DNA of 64,000 bases from Leifsonia sp. ALI-44-B (lineage in GTDB: Bacteria > Actinomycetota > Actinomycetes > Actinomycetales > Microbacteriaceae), in the NCBI RefSeq assembly GCF_001984125.1, contig NZ_MTQL01000007.1, positions 1,488,001 through 1,552,000 of the forward strand, written 5' to 3'. A program made the translations under genes and the position numbers. How positions within the stretch are numbered: position 1 is the first letter of the stretch; every line of letters begins with the position of its first letter. Shown piece by piece: positions 25,380 to 33,740 of the stretch. A model generated the notes under the pieces. That model saw only the letters and a program-made list of their open reading frames with translations. It searched no databases and had not been told where the DNA came from.

Positions 25380-25395
25380 AAGGTTCTCCTAAAGC

Positions 25396-25413
25396 GTCGA
25401 TCAAGAGATCGAC
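25396..25413. promoter_or_regulatory. Inverted repeat between LysR and EamA genes, probable LysR operator
   Basis: GTCGATC-AAGA-GATCGAC is a perfect 7-bp palindrome with 4-bp spacer (18 bp in all), lying 16 bp from the LysR start and 38 bp from the exporter start. Dyad ATC...GAT with T/A at the LysR-box spacing fits a LysR recognition site. Confidence 0.65.
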
Positions 25414-25451
25414 CGTTGCTCTTCCGCGTCGGATGTCTGGAGACTAACACC

Positions 25452-26471
25452 ATGGCCTTTCGCGCTCGCCCCTTTCCCCTCGTCGACCTTCTCCTTCTCG
25501 GTGTCGCGGCAGTGTGGGGTGCGAGTTTCCTGGCGGCGAAAGACCTCGCCGCCGAGACGGGTGTGCCTGCGGCTGTCGCCCTCCGCTTTCTCGTCGCCGC
25601 GGTGGCGACGGCCCTGCTCTGCCTCGCGCGCCGCGAGACCCTCCCGCGGGGGCGAGGCCTTCTGATCGCCATTGTTCTCGGATGCTCTCAGGCCGCGATC
25701 ATCGGCCTCGAAACGTGGGGCGTGCACCTGACGTCGGCAACCAACGCGGGGCTGCTGATCAGCCTGGCCGTCGTGATGACCCCTGTTCTCGAGGGCATCG
25801 CCTCCCGCTCGTGGCTTCCCCGCTCCTACTTCATCGCCGCCGTTGCCGCCGTCGTCGGAGTTGCGCTCCTCGTCTCCGAGGGCGGCCTGCGCGAACCGAC
25901 CATCGGCGACGGACTCGTGGTCGCCGCGGCCGTCGTCAGGGCGTTCCATGTCACCGCCAGCGCGCACCTGACGAGAGGCCGCACAGAAGGATCGCTGGGC
26001 GTGGTGCTCGTGCAGATGATCGTGTGTGCTGCCGTCTTCACCGTCCTGGCCGGACGCGATCTGTCGTCGGCCGTCGCGCAATTGGATGCGTCGGGGTGGG
26101 CGAACGTCCTCTTCCTCGGTCTGCTGTGCTCCGTGTTCGCCTTCGTCGTGCAGCTCTGGGCGGTGAGGCGCACCTCGGCGTCGCGCGCCAGCATCCTCAT
26201 GGGAACGGAACCGGTGTGGGCGCTGCTCGTCGGCGTGCTGATAGCCGGCGAAGTCATCGGAGTGCTCGGCGCGTGTGGCGCGGTTCTGATCATCGCCGCG
26301 AGCTATGCGGGACAGGCCATCGAACGGCGACACCGCCAACAGGCTGCGAGGGATGCTGCCTTACCGGGTCACCGCTCCGAGCCTGGAGTTTCAGCGGTGG
26401 CTGCCCAGCGGAAACGGTCGACGAGGGCGGACCCTCTGGACGACCGGACAACGAGTAGGAAGAGCACGTAG
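25452..26471 (+). CDS. EamA/DMT-family transporter
   Basis: The 339-aa protein has ten predicted helices in two EamA repeats: LLLLGVAAVWGASFLAAKDL and VALRFLVAAVATALL in the first, GTEPVWALLVGVLIAGEVIG in the second. This is the common pattern of metabolite exporters. ATG 25452 is the first credible start; the upstream part of the open frame is antisense to the LysR gene. It is divergent from that regulator and probably controlled by it. The last ~34 codons, a polar and Arg-rich tail, overlap the convergent VanZ-like gene by 103 bp. The substrate is not predictable. Confidence 0.88.
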   Translation: MAFRARPFPLVDLLLLGVAAVWGASFLAAKDLAAETGVPAAVALRFLVAAVATALLCLARRETLPRGRGLLIAIVLGCSQAAIIGLETWGVHLTSATNAGLLISLAVVMTPVLEGIASRSWLPRSYFIAAVAAVVGVALLVSEGGLREPTIGDGLVVAAAVVRAFHVTASAHLTRGRTEGSLGVVLVQMIVCAAVFTVLAGRDLSSAVAQLDASGWANVLFLGLLCSVFAFVVQLWAVRRTSASRASILMGTEPVWALLVGVLIAGEVIGVLGACGAVLIIAASYAGQAIERRHRQQAARDAALPGHRSEPGVSAVAAQRKRSTRADPLDDRTTSRKST

Positions 26472-26944
26472 CCGAGTGCAGCGCCCGTCACGTTGAAGAT
26501 GAAGTCGTTGATGTCGGCGATGTGGCCACCGCCGAAGAACCGTTGAGCGGCGAGCTGGAGGAGTTCGATCGTCAGGCTTGCGCCCGCGGAGATGGCGAGC
26601 ACCGTCCGCCATCGAGGGCGGGCAACAAGAAGGGCGATGAGCACGCCCAGCGGCACGAACACGGCGACGTTGATGAGCGCATCCTCGACCTCGTAGTCCA
26701 CGAAGGGGACGAGCGCGACCGACGGGGTCCACGGTTCATCGCTGCCGGGCGCGTCGAGGAAGATCGGGAAGATCGTGTTCGCCACGATCCCCGCGACGTA
26801 GATGGAGAGGGCTGCAGCGACGGCGACCCGGGGGAGCGACAGGAGTCGCCGCGCACGCAACCCGAGAACCAGGATTGCGAAAAGCGCTACGCCGAGGGGG
26901 ATGACCACAGGCAGCACGGGCACCTGGTCGAAGGGGTTACTCAC
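26369..26944 (-). CDS. VanZ-family membrane protein
   Basis: The 191-aa protein has about five hydrophobic helices with the VanZ pattern VALVPFVDYEVEDALINVAV, FVPLGVLIALLV, LTIELLQLAAQRF and ADINDFIFNVTGAALGYVLF (Asn-x-x-Gly near the end). It resembles the smaller VanZ-like protein at 22879 only in the family core. Role undefined; some relatives affect envelope glycopeptide sensitivity. Its 3' end overlaps the EamA gene tail to tail. Confidence 0.85.
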   Translation of the reverse strand: MSNPFDQVPVLPVVIPLGVALFAILVLGLRARRLLSLPRVAVAAALSIYVAGIVANTIFPIFLDAPGSDEPWTPSVALVPFVDYEVEDALINVAVFVPLGVLIALLVARPRWRTVLAISAGASLTIELLQLAAQRFFGGGHIADINDFIFNVTGAALGYVLFLLVVRSSRGSALVDRFRWAATAETPGSER

Positions 26945-27100
26945 GATCCCTCAAGATACCCGGTGCGCTGCATCAGGTTGCGCACCGGCATCCATCGGTC
27001 GGCGAGGGGTTCGAAGGGGCCGCACAGGAAACGCGCGAATGCCGGCGCCGCGCATGACAGGGTAGAAGGGCGCGCACGCGCACAACGAAAGGTGGATGCC

Positions 27101-27979
27101 GTGGCAGATGTCGTCGTCATCGGGGATGCTCTCATCGACGAGTTCGAGCACGACGGGCAGGCGGTCGAAGCCGTCGGTGGCGCCGCGCTCAACGTGGCCC
27201 TCGGCATCCGCATCCTGAAGCGGCGCTCGGCTTTGATTGCCATGGTGGGGGATGACGCGGCCGGCGATGCCATTGCGCGGCACGTGCGTGAGGCTGATGT
27301 GGCCCTGCTGCGCACCGACGCGCCCTATGGAACGGCTCGGGCGGTGTCGACGCGTGTCGGAGGTGAGCCCACCTACGTGTTCAACGAGGCCGCTCAGAAA
27401 CGGCGGGTCGAATTCGACCGCGATGCGCTGCTGCTCGTGCGCACCGCATCCATCGTGGCCGTCAGCTGTCTCGCGCTCGACAACGACGCTCAGGTCGACG
27501 ACCTGCTCACGGTGGTCACCGACCCCGAACGCCGCCTCGTGCTCGACCCCAATCCGCGCCCCGGCATGATGAACAACCTTCCGCTCTTCGCCGCCAATCT
27601 GCGACGCATCGCCGCCGTCAGCCTGCTCGTCAAGGTCAGCGACGAGGATGCCGCTCTGCTCGGCTACCTCGACCTCGAATCGCTGGCCGAGGACCTGCTC
27701 ACCTCCGGCGCCCGCTACGTGCTCGGAACGGCCGGAGCCCAGGGCGCCACGCTCTACGGCGACGGCCTCGAGGTCAGCGTGCCCATCGCCCGGCTCGACG
27801 CGCCGATCGTCGACACCATGGGCGCGGGCGACTCGGTCCTGGCCACGACGGTCGCGGCCCTGCTCGGCGGCGTGCCCGAAGACGAGGATGACTGGCAAGA
27901 AATCCTCGAACGCGCGATGTCCGTCGCCGCGGCCACCTGCCGCGTCGCCGGCCCCACGCTGCAACTCCCGCGCGGCTGA
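27101..27979 (+). CDS. PfkB-family carbohydrate/nucleoside kinase
   Basis: The 292-aa sugar kinase has the N-terminal VVIGDALIDEF and EAVGGAALNVALGI (the GG substrate motif) and the C-terminal PfkB signature DTMGAGDSVLATTVAALL with the catalytic Asp and anion hole. It phosphorylates a sugar or nucleoside with ATP; the substrate is not decided by these motifs (fructokinase or ribokinase-like are both possible). GTG 27101 is chosen because AAAGG lies at 27088-27092; GTG 27092 is in frame but overlaps that site. Confidence 0.88.
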   Translation: MADVVVIGDALIDEFEHDGQAVEAVGGAALNVALGIRILKRRSALIAMVGDDAAGDAIARHVREADVALLRTDAPYGTARAVSTRVGGEPTYVFNEAAQKRRVEFDRDALLLVRTASIVAVSCLALDNDAQVDDLLTVVTDPERRLVLDPNPRPGMMNNLPLFAANLRRIAAVSLLVKVSDEDAALLGYLDLESLAEDLLTSGARYVLGTAGAQGATLYGDGLEVSVPIARLDAPIVDTMGAGDSVLATTVAALLGGVPEDEDDWQEILERAMSVAAATCRVAGPTLQLPRG

Positions 27980-27984
27980 ATCTC

Positions 27985-28383
27985 GTGAATGCAGAACCGT
28001 CGGACGGCTCGTGGGCCGACATCAACGCCCACGTCGATACTGATGCCGATGTCCACGTCAATTCCCATGCCGATGTCCACGTCAATTCCCATGCCGATAC
28101 CGATGCCGACGAAGCGCCGCCGAGGGAGGGTCCCGCGTTCGACGACGTGCCGCCGAGCCCCCAGGCCGCGGTCCAGGCGTTCTACCCCTACCCCGATCAC
28201 CCCGGGTGGTATCGATATCACGACGGCACGTCCTGGATGGGCGAACCGCAGCTCTTCCCTTGGTGGAAGCGGCCCGTGGCGTGGTGGACGGGGCGACCGC
28301 CCGTCTGGCTCGTGCTCGGCTGGCTTGCGCTGTCGGGTGTGATTGCTGTGGGTTACCACTTCATCAGCGCTCTCTGGTCCTGA
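27985..28383 (+). CDS. DUF2510-like membrane protein with an acidic His/Asp repeat
   Basis: The 132-aa product has three parts: an acidic N-terminus containing two identical octads ADVHVNSH; a motif YPYPDHPGWYRYHDGTSWMG matching the DUF2510 pattern (D-P-x-x-PG-x-x-RYWDG-x-x-W); and one C-terminal transmembrane helix. DUF2510 is a short module found in many actinobacterial membrane proteins, without a defined role. The start (GTG 27985) is five bases after the kinase stop, so it may be in the same transcript. The His/Asp-rich repeat could bind metal, which is speculation. Confidence 0.6.
   Translation: MNAEPSDGSWADINAHVDTDADVHVNSHADVHVNSHADTDADEAPPREGPAFDDVPPSPQAAVQAFYPYPDHPGWYRYHDGTSWMGEPQLFPWWKRPVAWWTGRPPVWLVLGWLALSGVIAVGYHFISALWS
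28045..28092 (+). repeat. Two perfect tandem copies of a 24-nt unit
   Basis: Copies at 28045-28068 and 28069-28092 are identical and encode ADVHVNSH twice within the DUF2510-like gene. Such a tandem array can expand or contract by slippage without shifting frame. Confidence 0.9.
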
Positions 28384-28483
28384 GCCGGGCGCGATGTCTT
28401 CTCCTCTGTGCCCGCCGTGCGACCGACGTCCTAGGGCTTCTGCGCCTGTTGGTCAACCCCGCGCGTGCCGAATGATGCGCGCC

Positions 28484-28489
28484 TAGCTT
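28484..28489 (+). promoter_or_regulatory. Candidate -10 (TAGCTT) of a leaderless SDR transcript
   Basis: TAGCTT ends six bases before the SDR ATG at 28496, and there is no Shine-Dalgarno between. The spacing matches other leaderless candidates in this window. Confidence 0.4.
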
Positions 28490-28495
28490 TGACAT

Positions 28496-29386
28496 ATGTC
28501 GAACATCTACGAACCGCAGAACCCCCTCACGCAGTACAAGCAGCCGCCCTTCAAGCCGCAGCAGCAGCCCGACCCGGGTGACACGTTCCAGATGGACCCG
28601 AAGCCCGACCACGGCGAAGAGACCTACATCGGCCACGGCCGTCTCGCCGGCCGCAAGGCGCTCATCACGGGTGGCGACTCGGGCATCGGCCGCGCCGTCG
28701 CCATCGCCTTCGCCCGCGAGGGTGCGGATGTCGTGCTCAACTACCTGCCCGACGAGCAGGCCAACGCCGAAGACACCAAGAAGGTGCTCGAAGAGACCGG
28801 CCGCCAGGTCGAGCTCATCCCCGGCGACCTCACCGACGAGAAGTTCAACTACGAGCTCGTCGAGAAGACCGTCGAAGCCCTCGGCGGCCTCGACCTCCTC
28901 GTCATGGTGGGCGGGTACATGCAGACCGTCGCCAGCTTCGACGACTTCACCACCGAGCTGCTCGACCACACGTTCAAAACCAACGTGTACTCGCTCTTCT
29001 GGCTGACGGATGCCGCGCTCAAGCACCTTAAGCCCGGTGCAGCGATCATCACCACGTCGTCCATCCAGGGCTTCAACCCCTCGCCCGGCCTCATCGAGTA
29101 CGCCGGCACCAAGGCCGCCATCGTCAACGTGACGCGTGGCCTCGCCGCCCAGCTCGCCGAGAAGGGCATCCGCGTGAACGGTGTCGCACCGGGCCCGTTC
29201 TGGACCCCGCTGCAGCCGTCGGCCGTGCCCAACGAGAAGATCGAGTCGTTCGGCTCGGAGGCCGCCTACGGTCGCCCCGGCCAGCCGGCCGAGCTGGCGA
29301 GCACGTATGTCTACCTCGCCTCGCAGGAAGCCAGCTACACGAGCGGCGAGACCATCGCCGTCACCGGTGGCACCGCGGTTCACTAA
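28496..29386 (+). CDS. SDR-family oxidoreductase (YghA-like)
   Basis: The 296-aa short-chain dehydrogenase has a ~45-residue N-terminal extension rich in Pro/Gln (QPPFKPQQQPDPG) that is characteristic of the YghA/YdaD group of stress-related SDRs. The cofactor motif TGGDSGIGRAVA, TTSSIQG for the catalytic Ser, and YAGTKAA for the Tyr-Lys pair are all intact, followed by GVAPGPFWTPLQP. It reduces or oxidises a carbonyl/alcohol with NAD(P); the physiological substrate is unknown. It is monocistronic, ended by a strong terminator. Dps lies convergently downstream, which fits a stress-response context. Confidence 0.92.
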   Translation: MSNIYEPQNPLTQYKQPPFKPQQQPDPGDTFQMDPKPDHGEETYIGHGRLAGRKALITGGDSGIGRAVAIAFAREGADVVLNYLPDEQANAEDTKKVLEETGRQVELIPGDLTDEKFNYELVEKTVEALGGLDLLVMVGGYMQTVASFDDFTTELLDHTFKTNVYSLFWLTDAALKHLKPGAAIITTSSIQGFNPSPGLIEYAGTKAAIVNVTRGLAAQLAEKGIRVNGVAPGPFWTPLQPSAVPNEKIESFGSEAAYGRPGQPAELASTYVYLASQEASYTSGETIAVTGGTAVH

Positions 29387-29443
29387 CCCGCGGGCCCGCT
29401 AGACCGCCCGGCGGCGCATCCTCGGATGCCGCAGCCGTCGCGG

Positions 29444-29491
29444 AAGGTCCGGAACACGACTCTCGGGGGAGGTCGTGTCCCGGACCTTTTT
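29444..29491 (+). terminator. Intrinsic terminator of the SDR gene
   Basis: AAGGTCCGG-A-ACACGAC (29444-29460) pairs with 29472-29488, with one mismatch. The loop contains CTCGGGGGAG, and five T follow (29487-29491). The loop word is the same as in the hairpin at 21596. Confidence 0.9.
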
Positions 29492-29530
29492 CGTGCGCTC
29501 CCGCCCCCCGCTGTGGTCGCCGCACACGAC

Positions 29531-29565
29531 GAAGCCCCGGCCGCCAAGAGGCGGGCCGGGGCTTC
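29531..29565 (-). terminator. Hairpin downstream of dps
   Basis: GAAGCCCCGGCC (29531-29542) pairs perfectly with 29554-29565; an inner GCC/GGC pair can extend it. It lies 19 bp after the dps stop on the minus strand. There is no long T-run, so termination would rely on the very stable stem. Confidence 0.6.
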
Positions 29566-29584
29566 GGGTGGTGAGTCGCGCGGG

Positions 29585-30130
29585 TTACTTGGTGCGCGAG
29601 GTGACGCGGTTCTCGGCGCTGACCATCCAGGCGTACTGCTCGAGCTTGGCGATGATGGCGTGCAGGATGTCGGCGCTCGTGGGGTCTTCCTCGTCGATCT
29701 CGTCGTGGACCTCACGCATGGTGCCGACCGTGTTCTCGAGGCGGACCGTGATGAGGTCGACCGTCTCGGCGGTGTCGATCTCGCCGTGCGGGTATTCGGG
29801 AAGCGTGGTGGTGGCGGCGACCGTGTCGCTGCGGCCGTCGGGCACGGCGTGCAGGGCGCGCAGTCGCTCGGCGACCTCGTCGCTGAATTCGCGCGCGGCG
29901 TCGATGATCTCGTCGAGCTGCAGGTGCAGGTCGCGGAAGTTCTTGCCCACGACGTTCCAGTGCGCCTGCTTGCCCTGCAGGTGCAGCTCGATCAGGTCGA
30001 CGAGCACCTTCTGCATGTTGTCGGTGAGGGTCTTCGACGCCTTGAAGCCCTTTTCGGCGTTCTGACGGCGGGTGGTCTTGGCGCCCGCGCCGGCGGGTGC
30101 TTCGACGTGGCGTTCGAGTGTGGTGGTCAT
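29585..30130 (-). CDS. dps: Dps-family DNA-protecting ferritin-like protein
   Basis: The 181-aa protein forms a dodecamer that oxidises and stores iron and shields DNA in stress and stationary phase. Inter-subunit ferroxidase ligands are present with the exact family spacing: His57 (KQAHWNVVG), His69, Asp73 (LHLQLDEIID), Asp84 and Glu88 (EFSDEVAERL). The N-terminal ~30 residues carry Arg/Lys (TTRRQNAEKGFK) of the type used for DNA contact. ATG 30130 follows AAAGGAG closely. It is monocistronic. Confidence 0.94.
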   Translation of the reverse strand: MTTTLERHVEAPAGAGAKTTRRQNAEKGFKASKTLTDNMQKVLVDLIELHLQGKQAHWNVVGKNFRDLHLQLDEIIDAAREFSDEVAERLRALHAVPDGRSDTVAATTTLPEYPHGEIDTAETVDLITVRLENTVGTMREVHDEIDEEDPTSADILHAIIAKLEQYAWMVSAENRVTSRTK

Positions 30131-30253
30131 ATGCGACTCCTTTTTCGTGGGCGGGATCTGTTGGTGGCAAACGAGCCATTCGAGTAGCCCGTGTTAAGCG
30201 TACGACCGGGATGTCCCCGTGGCGAGGGGTAGCACTCGGGCGTTCGCTGTGCT

Positions 30254-31147
30254 TTAGCTCGGGTCGCTGGGCGCGCTCCCGAAACGGTTGACGGGCCGGC
30301 CGGTGGCGACGCCGTCGACGCGGAAGATGCCGCCCGAGAGCGGCGCGGATTGCAGGTCTTCTTCGGCGAGACCGTCGCGCGAGGTGCCGATGAACAGGAC
30401 GTCGAGGCCGGGGCCGCCGAACGCGACGCTCGTGACGTTGGGCACGGGGACTTCGATTTCGAGCGTGATGTCGCCCTCGGCATCCCACCGCACGACCTTG
30501 CCCGCGCCGGAGAGCCCGTTCCAGAAGTTGCCGTCGGTGTCGAGCGCGAGCCCGTCGGAGGGCTGGCCCACGAGGAAGGGCTCGAGTTCACCGAGCGCGC
30601 CGTCGGGCGAGTAGTCGGCGCGATAGACCGTGGAGGTGCTGGTGTCGGTGAGGTACATGATCGAGCCGTCGTCCGACCATTCGAACCCGTTGGTCACACC
30701 GAAGCCGCCGTGCAGCGTGCGCAGCGTGCCCTCGGGGTCGACCGAATAGACGGCCGCGTCGGGGTCGTCGCGCGTCACGCCCATCGACCCGACGACGAAG
30801 CGCCCGAACGGGTCGCATTTGCCCTCGTTGAGGCGCATATCGGGGTGGGCGTGCTCGATCTCGGCGAGTGTCTTCACGATCGCGCCCTGTTCGTCGAGCA
30901 GCACAACGCGGTCGCCGAGCGCGGCCACGAATCCGCCATCGACGGTGGGCTGGAAGGAGGGGAGGGGCGGTGGCAGCCGCGTGGCCCAGTCTCGCGATCC
31001 GTCAGCGGGGTCGTCGAGGCGGCCGCGATGCAGCGTGCCCGCGGTGATGTCGGCCCAGCGCAACTCGTCGGTCGAGGCATCCCAATAAATGCTCTCGACG
31101 AGGATTGCGTGGGTGTCACGAAAGACGGTTGCGGTGGGCGTGGTCAC
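30254..31147 (-). CDS. SMP-30/gluconolactonase/regucalcin-like hydrolase
   Basis: This 297-aa six-bladed propeller resembles lactonases that open sugar-acid lactones with a divalent metal. Family marks are ILVESIYWDASTDELRWADI (metal Glu), LNEGKCDPFGRFVVGSMG, GVTNGFEWSDDGSIMYLTDT (metal Asn and Asp) and SDGLALDTDGNFW. It starts at GTG 31147 in a GTGA overlap with the GH15 gene stop, so it is translationally coupled to that enzyme. The longer frame upstream is antisense-like and out of family. Coupling to a glycosidase suggests processing of a sugar lactone in alpha-glucan or trehalose turnover, which is inference. Confidence 0.88.
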   Translation of the reverse strand: MTTPTATVFRDTHAILVESIYWDASTDELRWADITAGTLHRGRLDDPADGSRDWATRLPPPLPSFQPTVDGGFVAALGDRVVLLDEQGAIVKTLAEIEHAHPDMRLNEGKCDPFGRFVVGSMGVTRDDPDAAVYSVDPEGTLRTLHGGFGVTNGFEWSDDGSIMYLTDTSTSTVYRADYSPDGALGELEPFLVGQPSDGLALDTDGNFWNGLSGAGKVVRWDAEGDITLEIEVPVPNVTSVAFGGPGLDVLFIGTSRDGLAEEDLQSAPLSGGIFRVDGVATGRPVNRFGSAPSDPS

Positions 31148-33018
31148 TTTTCGGTCAACTCCTCGATGGTGATCGCCGCGTTGATGAGGGCCAGGTGGCT
31201 GAGGCCTTGCGGCAGGTTGCCCCAGAACGACCCATCGTGTTCCGAAATCATCTCGGCGAAAAGGCCGACATCGTTGGATGTCTTCACGAGCTTGTTCATG
31301 CGCGCGATCGCCTCGTCGTGCCGGCCGACACACGCCAGCGCGGATGCGGCCCAGAAGCCGCACGCCACGAACTGGTGCTCCTCCTGCTCGACGCCCGAGT
31401 AGCGGTACATGTGAGCGCCGCGCCCGAGCTCTTTCTGCAGGGCGTCGATGCTGCGCGACATGCGCTCGCCGCGTTCGAACCCGCTCGGCCCGTGCAACAG
31501 CACCGAGGTGTCGAGGTCGGTCGTGCCCGGGTACATGACGTAGCTGCCGAGTTCTTCGTCCCAGCAGTTGTCGTCGACCCACGCCTTGATGCGGTCGCGT
31601 TCGGCGGCCCAGCGCTCGGAACTGCCGGCCACCTGGCCGAGGTCGGCGAGACGCACGGCCGCGTCGAGGGCCTGCCAGCATCCCATCTTCGACGACGTGT
31701 AGTGCTGTTCTTCGGGCAGCTCCCACATGCCGGCGTCGCGGTTGCGCCACAGATCGCACGTGCGGTCGGCGATGGATGCGAGCAGCCGCCCCGTCTCGAC
31801 GTCGAGCACGTTGCCCGCGTCGACGTAGAGCCGGCAGATGTCGAAGAGGTCACCGAACACGCCGAGCTGCAGCTGCCCGTGCGCGGGGTTGCCCGAGACG
31901 ACGGGCCCGACGCCGCGCCAGCCCGGAACATCGTGCGTGGTGACGCCGTCGCTCACGTTGCCGCCGAGGTCGTAGAACACCGCGAGGTCGGGGCCGTTCT
32001 CCTTGATGGTGCGCAGCAACCACGAAATGGCCGCCTGGGTCTCTTCGCGCAGCCCGAATCGCACGAGCGCGTGGGCCGTGTAGGCCAGGTCGCGCACCCA
32101 GGCGAAGCGGTAGTCCCAGTTCTTGCCGCCCGTCGGGTTTTCGGGCAGCGACGTCGTCGCCGCGGCCGCGATGGCACCCGTGGGGCTGTAGATGAGGAGC
32201 TTGAGGGCGAGCGCGCTGCGCTGCACGTGCGGCGCCCAGGGCCCCGAGTAGTGGAACTCGCGCGACCACATGCGCCAGTTGTCGACGGTGCGGTCGATGC
32301 CCTTGTCGACGTTCTCGGGCACGGGGAAGTGCAGGGGCTCGTTGTCGGTGGCGACCATGACGAGCAGGTGCCGCGAATCGGAGCGCGTGGTGAATTCGCC
32401 GCGGATGGACCCGCTGTTGGCGTCGTCTTCGCCGGGCTTGGAGACACCGTGATCGAGCCCCGTGACGGCGATGTTGGTGTGGCCGACGCGCATGATCGTG
32501 CCCTCGGTGGTGTTCTGCAACCACGGCGAGGCGGTGCCGAGCTTGGTGCCGGGCTGCACCTTCCAGGCCATCTTCACCGAGCCCTCGAGGCCCTCGATGC
32601 GGCGGGCGAACTCGGCCCACGGCAGGCGGCCCGCGATGCCCGTGACGAGGGCGTCGGTCACGCGCACCGAACCCTTGGCCGTGGTGAAGGTGGTCTGCAG
32701 CACGTTGGTGCCCTGAACGTAGCGACGCTTGACGTCGAAGTCGTCGACGGGCGCGAGCTGGATGCATCCGCCCGTCTCTGCGTCGAGAATGGCGGCGAAG
32801 ACGGGCGGGCTGTCGAGATTGGGGATGGGCAGCCAGTCGACCTGGCCGCGCTTGCCGATGAGGGCTACCGTGCGGCCATCTCCGATCGCGGCGTAGTCGC
32901 GCAGATCGGAGTAGTCGGGGCCGCCGGAGTCTTCTTCCATCTTCGAACCGTAACCGTGACGTCTGACATCGGGCCCGGAGTTCCGCCCCGAGCGAACGGC
33001 ACCCCGGACCCCTTGCAT
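31144..33018 (-). CDS. Glycoside hydrolase family 15 protein (glucoamylase- or trehalase-like)
   Basis: The protein of up to 624 aa has the GH15 N-terminus DYAAIGDGRTVALIGKRGQV, then WLPIPNLDSPPVF, the NWDYRFAWVRDLAYTAHAL substrate-binding segment, MWELPEEQHYTSSKMGCWQA with the general acid Glu, and EEQHQ-type FVACGFWAASAL with the second catalytic Glu before it. Family members release glucose from alpha-glucans; in mycobacteria a GH15 enzyme is the trehalase. It lies divergent from the glgX-treY-treZ operon, so a trehalase role is worth testing. Start: ATG 33018 overlaps the preceding stop (TGATG), but the first ~26 residues look non-conserved and ATG 32940 is an equally good start. Neither has a clear ribosome site. 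Confidence 0.87.
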   Translation of the reverse strand: MQGVRGAVRSGRNSGPDVRRHGYGSKMEEDSGGPDYSDLRDYAAIGDGRTVALIGKRGQVDWLPIPNLDSPPVFAAILDAETGGCIQLAPVDDFDVKRRYVQGTNVLQTTFTTAKGSVRVTDALVTGIAGRLPWAEFARRIEGLEGSVKMAWKVQPGTKLGTASPWLQNTTEGTIMRVGHTNIAVTGLDHGVSKPGEDDANSGSIRGEFTTRSDSRHLLVMVATDNEPLHFPVPENVDKGIDRTVDNWRMWSREFHYSGPWAPHVQRSALALKLLIYSPTGAIAAAATTSLPENPTGGKNWDYRFAWVRDLAYTAHALVRFGLREETQAAISWLLRTIKENGPDLAVFYDLGGNVSDGVTTHDVPGWRGVGPVVSGNPAHGQLQLGVFGDLFDICRLYVDAGNVLDVETGRLLASIADRTCDLWRNRDAGMWELPEEQHYTSSKMGCWQALDAAVRLADLGQVAGSSERWAAERDRIKAWVDDNCWDEELGSYVMYPGTTDLDTSVLLHGPSGFERGERMSRSIDALQKELGRGAHMYRYSGVEQEEHQFVACGFWAASALACVGRHDEAIARMNKLVKTSNDVGLFAEMISEHDGSFWGNLPQGLSHLALINAAITIEELTEK

Positions 33019-33500
33019 CAGAGTTCGACGGCCTCGTTCTCGCCCACATCGGGCGACTTCTTCTGCGTCGTGGCCTTGGCCACCTTGAACAGCGTGACGA
33101 TCTTGGGGTCGTTGTTCACCCAGTACTCGGCCGAGTCAGCGCTGACCTTGACGAGCGCGATGCGCGGGTCTTCGCGGCCCTTCTCGAACCAGGCCTCGGC
33201 CGACGGGCCCCACAGCTCGTCGATCTTCGCCTCGTCGGTCACGATCGACGCCGTGCCCGCGATCGAGAGGTAGCCGTCGCCGCCGTGCACGGCCACGTTG
33301 ACGTTCGGGTTCTGGGCGATCTCGTCGGTCTTCTCGGTGGGCTTGGGCGTGAAGAACCAGAGGTCGCCGTCGAACTCCCGCTCCTGCAGGGCCAGCGGGC
33401 GGCTGTGCAACGCGCCGTCCGAGGCGACCGTCGTGAGCGTGGCGATGCGCGCCTTGGTCAAAACCTTCGAAATGTTGTCGAGTTCTTCCTGCGTGGCCAT
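33018..33500 (-). CDS. Pyridoxamine 5'-phosphate oxidase-fold protein (general stress protein 26-like)
   Basis: The 160-aa split-barrel flavin-binding protein has ISKVLTKARIATLTTVASDG, LHSRPLALQEREFDGDLWFF and GYLSIAGTASIV, the pattern of the GSP26/PNPOx-like family (PF16242). Such proteins bind FMN, FAD or F420, and their substrate is mostly unknown. ATG 33500 has a very strong ribosome site (AAGGAGGG on the minus strand), implying high translation. It heads the operon PNPOx - GH15 - SMP-30, with 1-bp and 4-bp overlaps. It is divergent from glgX, sharing a 240-bp promoter region. Confidence 0.9.
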   Translation of the reverse strand: MATQEELDNISKVLTKARIATLTTVASDGALHSRPLALQEREFDGDLWFFTPKPTEKTDEIAQNPNVNVAVHGGDGYLSIAGTASIVTDEAKIDELWGPSAEAWFEKGREDPRIALVKVSADSAEYWVNNDPKIVTLFKVAKATTQKKSPDVGENEAVEL

Positions 33501-33740
33501 GTGGCCCTCCTTCTCTCGTGTCATCGGGCGGTGAGCGGATGCTCGGCCGCACGTTGCCGGATCGGCTATAGCAGCCCGTCCTCTTCTCACGCTAGCCCCG
33601 CCCGCTCTGTGCGCAAGGGGGAGAGCGGAGTCACCGGTTCCCCGTACGATCGGAAGGAAGCTGAATACCGTTGGACCTCTTGTTGAACCCTCCGCCCGGG
33701 CTTTTCCCGCGGACGGAAACCCCCGCACGAATGGATACTG

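Noticed and set aside
24576-25451. Upstream extension of the second EamA gene
   Set aside because: It is antisense to the LysR gene, and its composition is that of a shadow frame.
31153-31759. Upstream extension of the SMP-30 frame
   Set aside because: It overlaps the GH15 coding sequence in another frame; the GTGA start at 31147 is well placed.
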